This document shows, one piece after another, positions 25,454 to 33,747 of a stretch of 64,000 nucleotides of DNA. How positions within the stretch are numbered: position 1 is the stretch's first letter; each line of letters begins with the position of its first letter. The DNA is from Candidatus Thorarchaeota archaeon (GTDB taxonomy: Archaea; Asgardarchaeota; Thorarchaeia; Thorarchaeales; Thorarchaeaceae). The position numbers and the translations under genes were made by a program. The notes beneath the pieces are model-generated. The model was given only the letters and a program-made list of their open reading frames with translations. It ran no database searches and was not told the DNA's origin. The stretch spans positions 62,001 through 126,000 of the forward strand of contig SDNP01000002.1 in NCBI GenBank assembly GCA_004524445.1. Reading direction: 5' to 3'.

Positions 25454-26755
25454 TCACCTGTTGAGGTATTTGTTTAGATACGTGTATTGTTCAGTGAGAG
25501 AGCCTCGGTAGACAATTATTGCGTCTTTTAGCTCTCTGCAGAGATCAAGTTTGTTGAATTCGACAGTAAAATCTGTTTCTGCCAAAGGCGGAATAAAATC
25601 CAATAGGGTTTCACTGAATGAGGTTGATGACTCTATCGGCAATTCACATGGCAGGTTATCAACCGCCATGATTACAGGCCCCTCTGTTGTGATACTCGGG
25701 TCTGCTGTTTTTGTTTCTATATTGTACGTGAAGGCAGGTTCATCGGGCTTGGTGCATTTGACAGTGAATTCAATGGCACCTTCAATGTCACATGAGATGT
25801 CGCCAAGTACAATGAGCTTATGTTTTGTCTTCGACCAGTAATTCTCAATGAAGTCCTTGGTTAACAAGCGGGGGTATTTCGGAGACCAATAGATGCAGTT
25901 CATCAACACGGTAAGGTATTTCGCATGTTCATGAAATATTCCATGATATTTGTCGAGTCCATGAGCGTAGTAATCTTGAAGATCGAAATCTCCCCCATCA
26001 TTAGAGACCACCATGTCTTTCTCCTTGAAAACACATTTGTACAATATGTCGAATCTTTCCGGCAGAGATGGCAAATCCTCTGGTGATACTACCTCATGGG
26101 GCAAGATATCAAAAATCCTCTGAGCTCCTTGTGATACATTACCGTAGCCTGCAAATCCGACAATGAAAGGAGCAATCTCTTTGGGAAGACCTTTTTCTTG
26201 AATTCGTTTCGCTATTTTTCTGAATTCCGTTTCTATACCTGAAACTCCATCAGACTCCAATGTAGGTTTCAATCCGTGAAATGGATTAGGATGAATGTCT
26301 TCCATCTTGAGTCGTTTGCCAAGTACCCTGAATGTATCTGAAATGCCAGCCATTCCAGCCCAATTTCCGAAGTATACTAGTCTCCTACCCTCATCGTTCA
26401 CTATAAGTTCATAATCAAGAAGAGTTGCACCTTCATCAAGTAATCTCGCAAGCATGGGCATATTATGACTCTGACCTTTGATTGTATGACTGAAGAAAAG
26501 GTGTACCTTGTTAGGTTGAAAGAAATTTTCTGGCATCTCTTTTATACCAAGTATTATTTTCGGTTCCTCACCATCTAAGGGCCCTATCTCCGCTCCGGCT
26601 TCGAGATACATCTGTTCATCGAACACCCTCAGATTACTAGGTTCAACTATGAAGTCAATGCCGTGATTTTGGTGTAGCTGTTTTGCATGACCGGGTATAA
26701 GAGGTGCCCGAGCCTCAAAGGCCTTTTCTTCTTTTCTGATCCCAATTTTGTTCAC
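25454..26755 (-). CDS. Lysine-ketoglutarate reductase (LKR half of LKR/SDH)
   Basis: Resembles the N-terminal half of plant/animal LKR/SDH: NKIGIRKEEKAFEARAPLIPGH, ILGIKEMPENFF, HLFFSHTIKGQSHNMPML, LLDYELIVNDEGRRLVYFGNWAGMAG, and a Rossmann segment PFIVGFAGYGNVSQGA. It condenses lysine and 2-oxoglutarate to saccharopine. The frame has a TTG at 26761, but GGAGG lies 7 bases before the GTG at 26755, which is preferred. First gene of a two-gene operon with SDH. Directionality (degradation) is inferred from the eukaryotic LKR similarity. Confidence 0.86.
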   Translation of the reverse strand: MNKIGIRKEEKAFEARAPLIPGHAKQLHQNHGIDFIVEPSNLRVFDEQMYLEAGAEIGPLDGEEPKIILGIKEMPENFFQPNKVHLFFSHTIKGQSHNMPMLARLLDEGATLLDYELIVNDEGRRLVYFGNWAGMAGISDTFRVLGKRLKMEDIHPNPFHGLKPTLESDGVSGIETEFRKIAKRIQEKGLPKEIAPFIVGFAGYGNVSQGAQRIFDILPHEVVSPEDLPSLPERFDILYKCVFKEKDMVVSNDGGDFDLQDYYAHGLDKYHGIFHEHAKYLTVLMNCIYWSPKYPRLLTKDFIENYWSKTKHKLIVLGDISCDIEGAIEFTVKCTKPDEPAFTYNIETKTADPSITTEGPVIMAVDNLPCELPIESSTSFSETLLDFIPPLAETDFTVEFNKLDLCRELKDAIIVYRGSLTEQYTYLNKYLNR

Positions 26756-26860
26756 AAACAAGCCTCCTGAATAGAAGTTTTCCTCGGTCCGAACGGGTGA
26801 GCGACCCTACTTGTCCTTTAAGCTTTCCATCGAGGAGTCATATTACAAACTAAGAAATTG

Positions 26861-26874
26861 AGAACATGTGTTCT
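26861..26874. promoter_or_regulatory. Palindrome copy 1 (AGAACATGTGTTCT)
   Basis: A 14-bp palindrome with one mismatched pair. It lies 18 bp before the start of the 96-aa gene and matches the two perfect copies at 27213 and 27427. The position fits an operator for that gene. Confidence 0.6.
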
Positions 26875-26892
26875 AGTTTCTAGTGAAAGTTC

Positions 26893-27183
26893 TTGGCATA
26901 TTTGTACATCTATGATTGTGTTGCGGCCAGAGAGAGCAACGCCAGAAGAGTGTCCTTCACAAAGGAGCTCTACGGATTCACCTATTCCTGGAAGACCAAA
27001 TCAGGTATGAAGACGAAAAGAAAGATTGGACTCATTGAGGAGTGTATGGGAGCTGAGCCAGTCACAGACTCTGCCATTCTAGTCCCCGATAGCTGCAAGG
27101 ATCAATTTGACGAACTCTTTGTATATTATCGGGATATACTAAAAATCAAAATCTTCAAAGTGGAGTCAGAAGTATATTTGTAA
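26893..27183 (+). CDS. Small protein of unknown function next to origin region 2
   Basis: 96 aa, TTG start. It begins with a beta-strand (YLYIYDC), then a basic segment RVSFTKELYGFTYSWKTKSGMKTKRKIGLIEE, a proline/aspartate turn, and a strand-helix-strand ending (SAILVPDSCKDQFDELFVYYRDILKIKIFKVE). The alternation suggests a small ferredoxin-like alpha/beta fold with a basic face. No family recognised. It lies between a palindrome at its 5' end and the palindrome/ORB cluster at its 3' end, so an origin-associated DNA-binding role is a reasonable guess only. A GTAATAC site overlaps its stop codon. Confidence 0.5.
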   Translation: MAYLYIYDCVAARESNARRVSFTKELYGFTYSWKTKSGMKTKRKIGLIEECMGAEPVTDSAILVPDSCKDQFDELFVYYRDILKIKIFKVESEVYL

Positions 27184-27212
27184 TACAAATAATACATTTT
27201 TGTAGGAACAAT

Positions 27213-27226
27213 AGAACACGTGTTCT
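27213..27226. promoter_or_regulatory. Palindrome copy 2 (AGAACACGTGTTCT), left flank of oriC candidate
   Basis: Perfect 14-bp palindrome, identical to the copy at 27427. It lies 12 bp left of the left ORB. Confidence 0.7.
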
Positions 27227-27238
27227 AAATCTAACCAG

Positions 27239-27259
27239 ACCCCATTATTTCCAGTGGAA
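27239..27259 (-). promoter_or_regulatory. Left ORB of oriC candidate
   Basis: Minus strand reads TTCCACTGGAAATAATGGGG then T: the ORB dyad TTCC-A-GGAA and the GGGGT string are kept, with changes in the middle bases relative to the consensus. Confidence 0.65.
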
Positions 27260-27382
27260 GACAATATAAATTACAAAGAAGATAATTAGTAAAGTATAAA
27301 TAGTAGTATATGTACCCCGATATTATCTCCATTTCTATATATATCATACAACGGGTTCCTGGATCCTCATCCATTTCTATAC

Positions 27383-27403
27383 TTCCAGTGGAAACGAGGG
27401 GGT
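27383..27403 (+). promoter_or_regulatory. Right ORB of oriC candidate
   Basis: Plus strand TTCCAGTGGAAACGAGGGGG then T, a near-perfect match to the archaeal ORB consensus with the G-string facing right. Confidence 0.78.
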
Positions 27404-27426
27404 ATATTAGCCAGCGAATATTAACT

Positions 27427-27440
27427 AGAACACGTGTTCT
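27427..27440. promoter_or_regulatory. Palindrome copy 3 (AGAACACGTGTTCT), right flank of oriC candidate
   Basis: Perfect 14-bp palindrome identical to 27213-27226, 23 bp right of the right ORB and 86 bp before iorA. Confidence 0.7.
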
Positions 27441-27526
27441 AAGTACTATTCCAGTACCACAACACTGATAGACGATATGAGTGTCGCTGAAATTGTTGGC
27501 ATGATATGCCTTTGGAGAATTAGGTC

Positions 27527-29422
27527 ATGACAAAACCGAAGGACTTGTTGGAAGATAATCCTGGTAAGAGTATTCTATTATTGGCAAACGAAGCCATTGC
27601 AAGGGGAACTCTTGAGGCTGGAGTTAGACTAGTCGCATTGTATCCTGGGACGCCCAGTAGTGAAATTGGAAATAATCTCACCTTCATGGCGCCACATATC
27701 CCGAACTTCTACTTTGAATTCAGCACGAACGAAAAGGTGGCTATGGAGGTTGCTGGTTCTGCTGCAGTAGCCGGGGTTCGCTCAATGATGGTCTGCAAGG
27801 GACCGGGTCTCAATGTAGCAGCAGACCCGTTTTTCTCCTTGGCCTATGTTGGTGTCCGAGGGGGAATGGTTATCGTTGTTGCAGACGACCCCAGTATGTG
27901 GAGTTCACAGAATGAAAATGACAGTCGGTATTATGCACTGATGGGTAATATGCCCATGATGGAACCCTCAGATCCTGCAGAGGCAAAATCAATGCTTCTT
28001 GAAGCCTACAAATTTTCAGAGAGTCTAGAGCTTCCGGTATTATTTAGGACCACAACTCGTGTAAATCATACTCGTGCCCCTGTAGTATTGGGGCCCATTG
28101 AGGATCGGCCAGATAAAGTGGAATTCGAAAAAGAACCAACTCGATTTGTTCCAGTTCCCTCTGTTGCACGACAACGTCATCCCTGGTTGTTGAAACAAAT
28201 AGACGCCGCAAGAGAATTGTCGGAACAAAGCGAACTGAATTTCGCCGTCGGCGAGGGTGACCTCGGAATCATTACTAGCGGGGTCTCGTACAATTATGTA
28301 ATGGAATCACTTACCCGACTAAATACTAAAGCAGAAATTCTCAAACTTGGCATTACTCATCCTGTACCCGAACGGAAGATCATCGAGTTTCTGAAGCGCC
28401 ATGAGAGCGTTGCTGTGGTGGAAGAGTTAGAACCCTTCATCGAGACTCATGCTCGTCGACTGTCTAATCTACATGACCTATCCAATGTTGAAATTCTAGG
28501 AAAGGAACAAGGATACTTCCCAAGAGTGTATGAATACACTCCCAAAATAGTTACCGAAGGACTAGCAAAAATACTAGACAAAGAATTACCCGTAGATTGG
28601 AAGCATTTAGATACACTCAGCGAAGAGATTCCTGATCTCCCTCCGCGACCACCTCTGTTGTGTGCCGGCTGTCCGCACCGAGCGTCATATTTTGCTATCA
28701 GAACCGCCACTCGCGGAAAAGCAATCTATCCATCTGACATAGGATGCTATACACTTAGCATTGCACCACCATTAGAAACCGCCGACATATTGTTTGACAT
28801 GGGGTCTTCTATCAGCACAGCATGTGGATTATCTCAAGTGACTGGACAAGAAGTTGTTGCGAGTATTGGAGATAGTACTTTCTTTGCTTCAGGTCTGCCT
28901 GGCATCGTCAATGCCGTATATAATGGCCATCCGATTAGCCTAGTAGTCCTTGATAACCGAACGACAGCCATGACTGGTCATCAACCACACCCGGGGACAG
29001 GAGTCACCGGTATGCAGGAGAAGGTTGAACCACTAGACATTGAAGGAGTCTGCAAGGGACTGGGTGTCAAATACACCAAAACAGTGGACCCCTTTGAGCC
29101 ACTTGCCGATCTTGTGGCTGAAGTACGTAAAATGGTTGAATGGGTCAGGGAGAATAAGGCACCGGCTGTCCTAGTATCCAAAGCACCATGTGCTTTACTC
29201 ACGGCTGCAGAACGACGTCGAACCCAAGAGCAACCAGAGCCATACTTTGTGGATTCGGAGATGTGTACAGGATGCAAACGATGTCTCAACAGATTTGCCT
29301 GTCCTGCTATGTATTGGGACTCAGAAACAGAGAAGGCTGCCATTGATGAAACACTCTGTAATCTATGTGGGAGTTGTGTATCTGTCTGTCCTCAAGGGGC
29401 CATAGTACAGAAGGAGGAATGA
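27527..29422 (+). CDS. iorA: Indolepyruvate ferredoxin oxidoreductase alpha subunit
   Basis: Oxidatively decarboxylates aryl-pyruvates from aromatic amino acids to aryl-acetyl-CoA, reducing ferredoxin. N-terminal PFOR-like domain (GTPSSEIGNNL), central TPP-binding domain with GDSTFFASG and the following NGHPISLVVLDNRTTAMTGHQPHPGTG, and C-terminal ferredoxin domain with two 4Fe-4S motifs (CTGCKRCLNRFACP and CNLCGSCVSVCP). 631 aa, normal length. iorB follows 3 bp later. The right-hand palindrome and ORB of the origin candidate lie in its upstream region. Confidence 0.94.
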   Translation: MTKPKDLLEDNPGKSILLLANEAIARGTLEAGVRLVALYPGTPSSEIGNNLTFMAPHIPNFYFEFSTNEKVAMEVAGSAAVAGVRSMMVCKGPGLNVAADPFFSLAYVGVRGGMVIVVADDPSMWSSQNENDSRYYALMGNMPMMEPSDPAEAKSMLLEAYKFSESLELPVLFRTTTRVNHTRAPVVLGPIEDRPDKVEFEKEPTRFVPVPSVARQRHPWLLKQIDAARELSEQSELNFAVGEGDLGIITSGVSYNYVMESLTRLNTKAEILKLGITHPVPERKIIEFLKRHESVAVVEELEPFIETHARRLSNLHDLSNVEILGKEQGYFPRVYEYTPKIVTEGLAKILDKELPVDWKHLDTLSEEIPDLPPRPPLLCAGCPHRASYFAIRTATRGKAIYPSDIGCYTLSIAPPLETADILFDMGSSISTACGLSQVTGQEVVASIGDSTFFASGLPGIVNAVYNGHPISLVVLDNRTTAMTGHQPHPGTGVTGMQEKVEPLDIEGVCKGLGVKYTKTVDPFEPLADLVAEVRKMVEWVRENKAPAVLVSKAPCALLTAAERRRTQEQPEPYFVDSEMCTGCKRCLNRFACPAMYWDSETEKAAIDETLCNLCGSCVSVCPQGAIVQKEE

Positions 29423-29425
29423 AAA

Positions 29426-30037
29426 ATGAGTGGTAATACTAGTAATACAGACACTGTTGATATTGTAATCTCTGGCGTTGGAGGACAGGGAGTCTTGACC
29501 CTGGCAGAAATCTTGGCGAAGGCAGCACTAGCCGAGTCCAAAAATGTTAGAGTTGGAGAAATACATGGGATGGCTCAACGTGGGGGTCACGTCATCTGTA
29601 CAGTTCGTATCGGACCTGATGTAAGTGGACCTATTGTTGATCCCGGTACAGCAGACATCTTAGTTGGTTTCGAACCAATTGAAACGCTGCGAGAGATAGA
29701 AAGCATAAGTAAGGACGGCAAAGTACTCATGAACTCAAATGTCCTTCATCCCGTAGCAGTATCAATGGGCAAAGCTGAATATCCAAAACATGCTGACATT
29801 GTAGAATCGATTAAACCATTCACCAAGAATCTCATACAATTTAATGCAATGAACCTTGCAAAGGAAGCGGGTAGTGATAGGGCAATGAATATGGTCATGT
29901 TTGGTGCAGTCATTGCACTTAACCTCACAGGCATATCAACAAACACAGCAAAGAAGACCATTAGAAACACATTCCCCGGGCGCTATGAGGACATCAACAT
30001 CCGCGCTTTCGAATCTGGAATGAAGCAAATCAATTAA
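29426..30037 (+). CDS. iorB: Indolepyruvate ferredoxin oxidoreductase beta subunit
   Basis: Gamma-type 2-oxoacid oxidoreductase domain (203 aa) that pairs with IorA. The motif SGVGGQGVLTLAEILA near the N-terminus binds CoA, and EIHGMAQRGGHVICTVRIG is diagnostic. It starts 3 bp after iorA behind GGAGGAATG, so translation is coupled. Its non-conserved N-terminal codons (Gly-Asn-Thr-Ser-Asn-Thr) carry a copy of the regional GTAATAC motif (29433-29449). Confidence 0.92.
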   Translation: MSGNTSNTDTVDIVISGVGGQGVLTLAEILAKAALAESKNVRVGEIHGMAQRGGHVICTVRIGPDVSGPIVDPGTADILVGFEPIETLREIESISKDGKVLMNSNVLHPVAVSMGKAEYPKHADIVESIKPFTKNLIQFNAMNLAKEAGSDRAMNMVMFGAVIALNLTGISTNTAKKTIRNTFPGRYEDINIRAFESGMKQIN

Positions 30038-30073
30038 TAGCACCAAACATCTGTTCAGGACCAGATAATTTTT

Positions 30074-30089
30074 GTATTATTTGTAATAC
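30074..30089. repeat. GTAATAC-family site between convergent genes
   Basis: GTATTATTTGTAATAC in the 51-bp gap between the stops of iorB and hypF, where no promoter is expected. This argues against a purely promoter-operator role for the motif family. Confidence 0.6.
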
Positions 30090-32455
30090 TATCTTGTAAG
30101 TCTGCTTGCTGCAACTGCCACTTGCCCAACTGAAATACCACCATCTCCAGGGGGAATTGAGTCTTGAAGGAGAGGCTCAAGCCCATGACGATTCAATTCG
30201 GCTATTATTGCTCTTGTGATAATTCTATTCAAGGCAACTCCACCAGAAAATCCAACCTGTCGTATGCCATGATTATCAGCCGCTTGAGCTGCAATTCTGG
30301 CAAGCCCCCTTCCTACTGCTTGTTGTACTGCCATGGCCAGGTGTGATCTCTTTTCTCCTTGTTCTTTCATTTCAAGGAGTCGAAGAAGAAGATGCTCTGT
30401 GTCAAGCTGAGGACTTCCATTTGGTGATACTATATGTGGCTCAATTGATAGCTTTGTTGGCACAGCAACTGCTTCCAGTTTCATTGGACACTCCCCATCA
30501 TAGCTATTCTGGAAACATACTCCAAGAGCAAATGCAGCTGCATCTAGCACACGACCGGTACTGCTACTCTCAATCGTGTTTATATTTTTGTCAAGGGCAA
30601 TGAGCATCTGCTCGAAGGATTCCTCATTCATGCATATATCAGCTGCAACTTCTACATCTCGGACGTACCCAAACAACTCCTCTCTGCTTAACGAACCTCC
30701 TACGATTCCCATAAACGGTCGTGCCGCATATTTTGCTGATAGATCTCCACCAACATACAACTGAGGAGTCAAACCTCCAAACTTGGAGAAATGCCTCCCA
30801 TTCCCAACTAGGACTTCTCCTCCCCATGCTTCGCCATTAGGCCCGTAGCCATAACCATCGGCTGTAATACAGATAATACTTGTATCAGTCGTTAGTTTGT
30901 TATCAACTAGGATGGAAGCCAAATGAGCATGGTGATGCTGAACTTGGACCAAGGGAATATCCTTCTCTTGGGAGATGCGCCTTGCAAGATCAGTACTGAG
31001 AAACTCAGGATGTAAATCACAAGCAATACCATCAAGTTTCTCGACGCCAATGAGACTCATCAGATGTTGATACGCATCCCTAAGAAATTGAATATTCTCT
31101 AATTGGTCCGTATCACCAATGTATTGAGTAGGATATATGCTAGTTGCCTTCAGAATTGACGCGGTAGCTTTTTCTTCTGGACCCGTAGCAACAAGATTAA
31201 GACCATCACCAGGATAAGAAATTGGAATTGGTTCTGGCACATAACCTCTCGATCGTCTTATGAAGACAGAATTTTCATTAGTTACGTACTTGATTACAGA
31301 ATCATCAGCTCTTTGCCATATTCTTCTATCATGTACCAAGAAGTAGTCTGCAATCCCAGAGAGGTCTTTTCGCATTTTCTTTGGATCGATGTACATCGGT
31401 ATGCCAGTAGGGTTGGCACTTGTCAAAACAATGGCAGGTTCATCCATATAATGAAAGAGGAGATGATGAGAAGGAGCGTAGGGGAGCATAACACCTACGG
31501 TGTCCAGTCCGGGAGCTATGCTATCCAATGAATCTCGTGGTATTATATTCAACGCATTTTGTGACTCTCTTTTTCTAACAAGGACAATAGGACGTCTCCA
31601 CGAAAGAAGATCGTCTAATTCGTTCTCCGACGGATTGAAAGCAGACTCAACAATTGACTTGTTTCTGGCCATAATTGCGAACGGCCGCTGCTCTCTCATC
31701 TTCAATAAACGAAGTCTATTGATTGGCCTCGAGTTTCTAACCGCAGTGGCTAGATGAGTACCGGATATGCCTTGTACTGCCACGATTGACCCCGACTCTA
31801 TTAGCTCTGCCGCACTTTTCACTGCATTTTCTTTGGCAATATTGTTGCCCCTATCATTGAAAAGCTGGTATGTAGGACCACACTCCTCACATGCTGTTGT
31901 CTGTGCATGATATCTTCTATCCAACGGGTCTGTATAACCGGTATTACAAGTATTACATAACGGAAAATCAACCATGGTTGTGTGAGGTCTATCGTATGGA
32001 AGATCAGTGATAGTAGAGTATCTTGGTCCGCAAGCTGCACACGAAATGAATGGATAGAGATACCATCTCGATTGAGGATCGAATAGCTCTTCAACACAAG
32101 TGTCACAGATCGAAATGTCGGGTGGAATCACTGGTTCCGCGTTACCAGTTTTTTTTGCAGAGGATTTGATTATGGAAAAATCGTCGAATGAGTTCTGCTT
32201 TGGCAACCATTCTGTGTCCAGTTGTTCAATTCTTGAAATGGATGGAGGGTTCTCTTTCAACTCATTAAGCAAAGACTTGATTCTTGTCTTCTTTCCTTCG
32301 ACAACAATCTCAACACCTGCATCTCCTAGATTCAAAACATATCCTTTCAAGGATAGTCCCTTTGCCACTCGATATACAAATGGTCTAAATCCCACACCTT
32401 GTACAATTCCATTGATGTGGATTTTAGCTCTGACACTCAGTTTATGAAACCTCAC
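30089..32455 (-). CDS. hypF: Carbamoyltransferase HypF (NiFe hydrogenase maturation)
   Basis: Transfers the carbamoyl group from carbamoyl phosphate, via an adenylate, to HypE for making the CN ligands of NiFe hydrogenase. Domains in order: acylphosphatase-like (VQGVGFRPFVYRVA), two zinc-finger units (CDTCVEEL... CAACGPRYS; CNTCNTGY... CEECGP), YrdC-like (AVQGISGTHLATAVRN), and a Kae1/HypF ATPase domain with the metal histidines HHHAH. 788 aa, complete. A 17-bp GTATTACAAGTATTACA sequence sits both in its upstream region (32523) and in the zinc-finger codons (31941). With hycI at 46.7 kb it implies a hydrogenase encoded elsewhere. Confidence 0.94.
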   Translation of the reverse strand: MRFHKLSVRAKIHINGIVQGVGFRPFVYRVAKGLSLKGYVLNLGDAGVEIVVEGKKTRIKSLLNELKENPPSISRIEQLDTEWLPKQNSFDDFSIIKSSAKKTGNAEPVIPPDISICDTCVEELFDPQSRWYLYPFISCAACGPRYSTITDLPYDRPHTTMVDFPLCNTCNTGYTDPLDRRYHAQTTACEECGPTYQLFNDRGNNIAKENAVKSAAELIESGSIVAVQGISGTHLATAVRNSRPINRLRLLKMREQRPFAIMARNKSIVESAFNPSENELDDLLSWRRPIVLVRKRESQNALNIIPRDSLDSIAPGLDTVGVMLPYAPSHHLLFHYMDEPAIVLTSANPTGIPMYIDPKKMRKDLSGIADYFLVHDRRIWQRADDSVIKYVTNENSVFIRRSRGYVPEPIPISYPGDGLNLVATGPEEKATASILKATSIYPTQYIGDTDQLENIQFLRDAYQHLMSLIGVEKLDGIACDLHPEFLSTDLARRISQEKDIPLVQVQHHHAHLASILVDNKLTTDTSIICITADGYGYGPNGEAWGGEVLVGNGRHFSKFGGLTPQLYVGGDLSAKYAARPFMGIVGGSLSREELFGYVRDVEVAADICMNEESFEQMLIALDKNINTIESSSTGRVLDAAAFALGVCFQNSYDGECPMKLEAVAVPTKLSIEPHIVSPNGSPQLDTEHLLLRLLEMKEQGEKRSHLAMAVQQAVGRGLARIAAQAADNHGIRQVGFSGGVALNRIITRAIIAELNRHGLEPLLQDSIPPGDGGISVGQVAVAASRLTR

Positions 32456-32522
32456 TGTTCTGAATTCGTGTTATCGATATTAATACCATGAAGTGGCAAA
32501 TAATCTCTGTATCGATATAATT

Positions 32523-32540
32523 GTATTACAAGTATTACAA
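32523..32540. repeat. GTAATAC-family site upstream of hypF
   Basis: GTATTACAAGTATTACAA: two direct 9-bp units, in the divergent gap between hypF and the next plus-strand gene. Confidence 0.6.
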
Positions 32541-32598
32541 TTAGCAATCGACACTCACAGGTAGGTTTTCTTAAGGCATGGCACATACCCAATTGTGA

Positions 32599-33021
32599 AT
32601 GACATTGACTTCCTCAAGGACACCTCATCCGAAACCGGGGAGAGAACCCATAGCTACCCCCTCAATCCTCGCAAACATTCCCGACTGTCTTCGGCAAATA
32701 CTTGTCGAGGCCGCTGATAACTCAAAGAAGAGAAAGAAATCAATTCTGATATCTAGTAATAGTTTGGCTAATAGATTCATTCTAGAACGATGGGGAATAC
32801 GACCATCTCAGCGCAGGAAATTCAGAAATCTATTTTCACAAATTCGCAAACACTGTAGGAAGATATTCGATCATCTTCTCAATAGGAAAAGAATGGAATT
32901 CGATATGAATTTGAATCGTTATTTGTTTGGAATCTACAAGTTCGATGAAATCCGCGGAAACACAATCCTTGCTTTTGTACAAGTTCCTGAGAGAGAAGGA
33001 TGGACACTTCCCTGCAAGTAA
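32599..33021 (+). CDS. Hypothetical basic protein, 140 aa
   Basis: Unrecognised. N-terminal about 35 residues are Pro/Ser/Thr-rich and probably disordered. A lysine/arginine-rich helical middle follows (about 45-110: SKKRKKSILISSNSLANRFILERWGIRPSQRRKFRNLFSQIRKH), and a short beta-like end (YLFGIYKFDEIRGNTILAFVQVPE). High positive charge suggests nucleic-acid binding. It lies between two GTAATAC-family sites, with the second (33018-33034) overlapping its stop codon. Start uncertain; no clear ribosome-binding site. Confidence 0.45.
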   Translation: MTLTSSRTPHPKPGREPIATPSILANIPDCLRQILVEAADNSKKRKKSILISSNSLANRFILERWGIRPSQRRKFRNLFSQIRKHCRKIFDHLLNRKRMEFDMNLNRYLFGIYKFDEIRGNTILAFVQVPEREGWTLPCK

Positions 33022-33198
33022 TATGTGTAATACAGTGAAACCTAAGCAAAATCTTTATCCACTATTCGGCGTATACAAAAACGTATCCGTAGAGAGTAAC
33101 AGAAAACCGATTTGACAAAGTCCTCTCATAACTCTTTAAAATAGAAAATAGAGGATTATGAGCCCTTTTCAAAAAACCTCGTTCTCTCCAAAAATCAG

Positions 33199-33747
33199 GT
33201 GGAGATTATGACTCAAGGCACCAACGACGTGAATTTCGAGAAGATAAGGAAGGCTTCCCAGGGCACCAAGAGAGTGCTAAGGGAACCAATCATGAAGTCA
33301 TTACTACAAAATTCCCTCCTCACGGAAACGCAACTAGAAACGCTCCTAATTGATTTGCTTGTCGAAGACAATTTCGGTAAGCACATTCCGTATGATACGA
33401 AGGCCTCACTGCGTACAACTGAAAATGGCAAGGGTGTTTCTAGAGGAGCATTCAATAGGACACTTCAACAAGCTCGCGAAAATATTACAAAAAGCATCTA
33501 CACCATGCTTCTGTTAGGATACCTTGGTCTATTTGAAATTGCCATATTTCGGCCATTTGAAGAAGTTGCAGCCAAGATAGGCGACTATAGACATATCAGG
33601 GAGGTATTGGCAGGAAGAGAAAAGTTAACAGAAGAGGATCTTGAGAGTCATAGGGCCGCAGAAGAAACAATCATTTCTGCACTCCATGAGCTGGCATCGC
33701 CACTGAATCTTAAAACTGAACTATCAAAAGAGACTGGATCTGAATAG
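33199..33747 (+). CDS. Hypothetical protein with probable helix-turn-helix, 182 aa
   Basis: All-helical sequence. Residues about 20-60 (REPIMKSLLQNSLLTETQLETLLIDLLVED) and 75-110 (GVSRGAFNRTLQQARENITKSIYTMLLLGYLGLFE) look like a DNA-binding helix-turn-helix of an archaeal conserved family whose function I do not know. An acidic, helical C-terminal tail follows. A TATA-like TTTAAAATAG lies about 60 bp upstream. The 33199 start is TTG-like or in-frame ATG further in (MTQGTNDVNF, preceded by GGTGGAG), and the latter is the more likely start. Confidence 0.55.
   Translation: MEIMTQGTNDVNFEKIRKASQGTKRVLREPIMKSLLQNSLLTETQLETLLIDLLVEDNFGKHIPYDTKASLRTTENGKGVSRGAFNRTLQQARENITKSIYTMLLLGYLGLFEIAIFRPFEEVAAKIGDYRHIREVLAGREKLTEEDLESHRAAEETIISALHELASPLNLKTELSKETGSE

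Larger units (their letters stand above)
27227..27426. other. Candidate oriC core: inverted ORBs around an AT-rich element
   Basis: The 343-bp gene-free interval 27184-27526 contains an ORB on the minus strand (27239-27259) and one on the plus strand (27383-27403), G-strings outward. They enclose about 120 bp dominated by A and T (runs such as ATATAAATTACAAAG and TCTATATATATCAT) that could serve as the duplex unwinding element. Known archaeal origins have exactly this inverted-ORB arrangement. Identical 14-bp palindromes lie outside both ORBs. Origin activity is inferred, not shown. Confidence 0.75.

Noticed and set aside
26893..27183. Cas2 or CRISPR-associated protein
   Set aside because: The short alpha/beta pattern is loosely Cas2-like, but the catalytic aspartate context is not convincing, and no CRISPR repeats or other cas genes are in the window.
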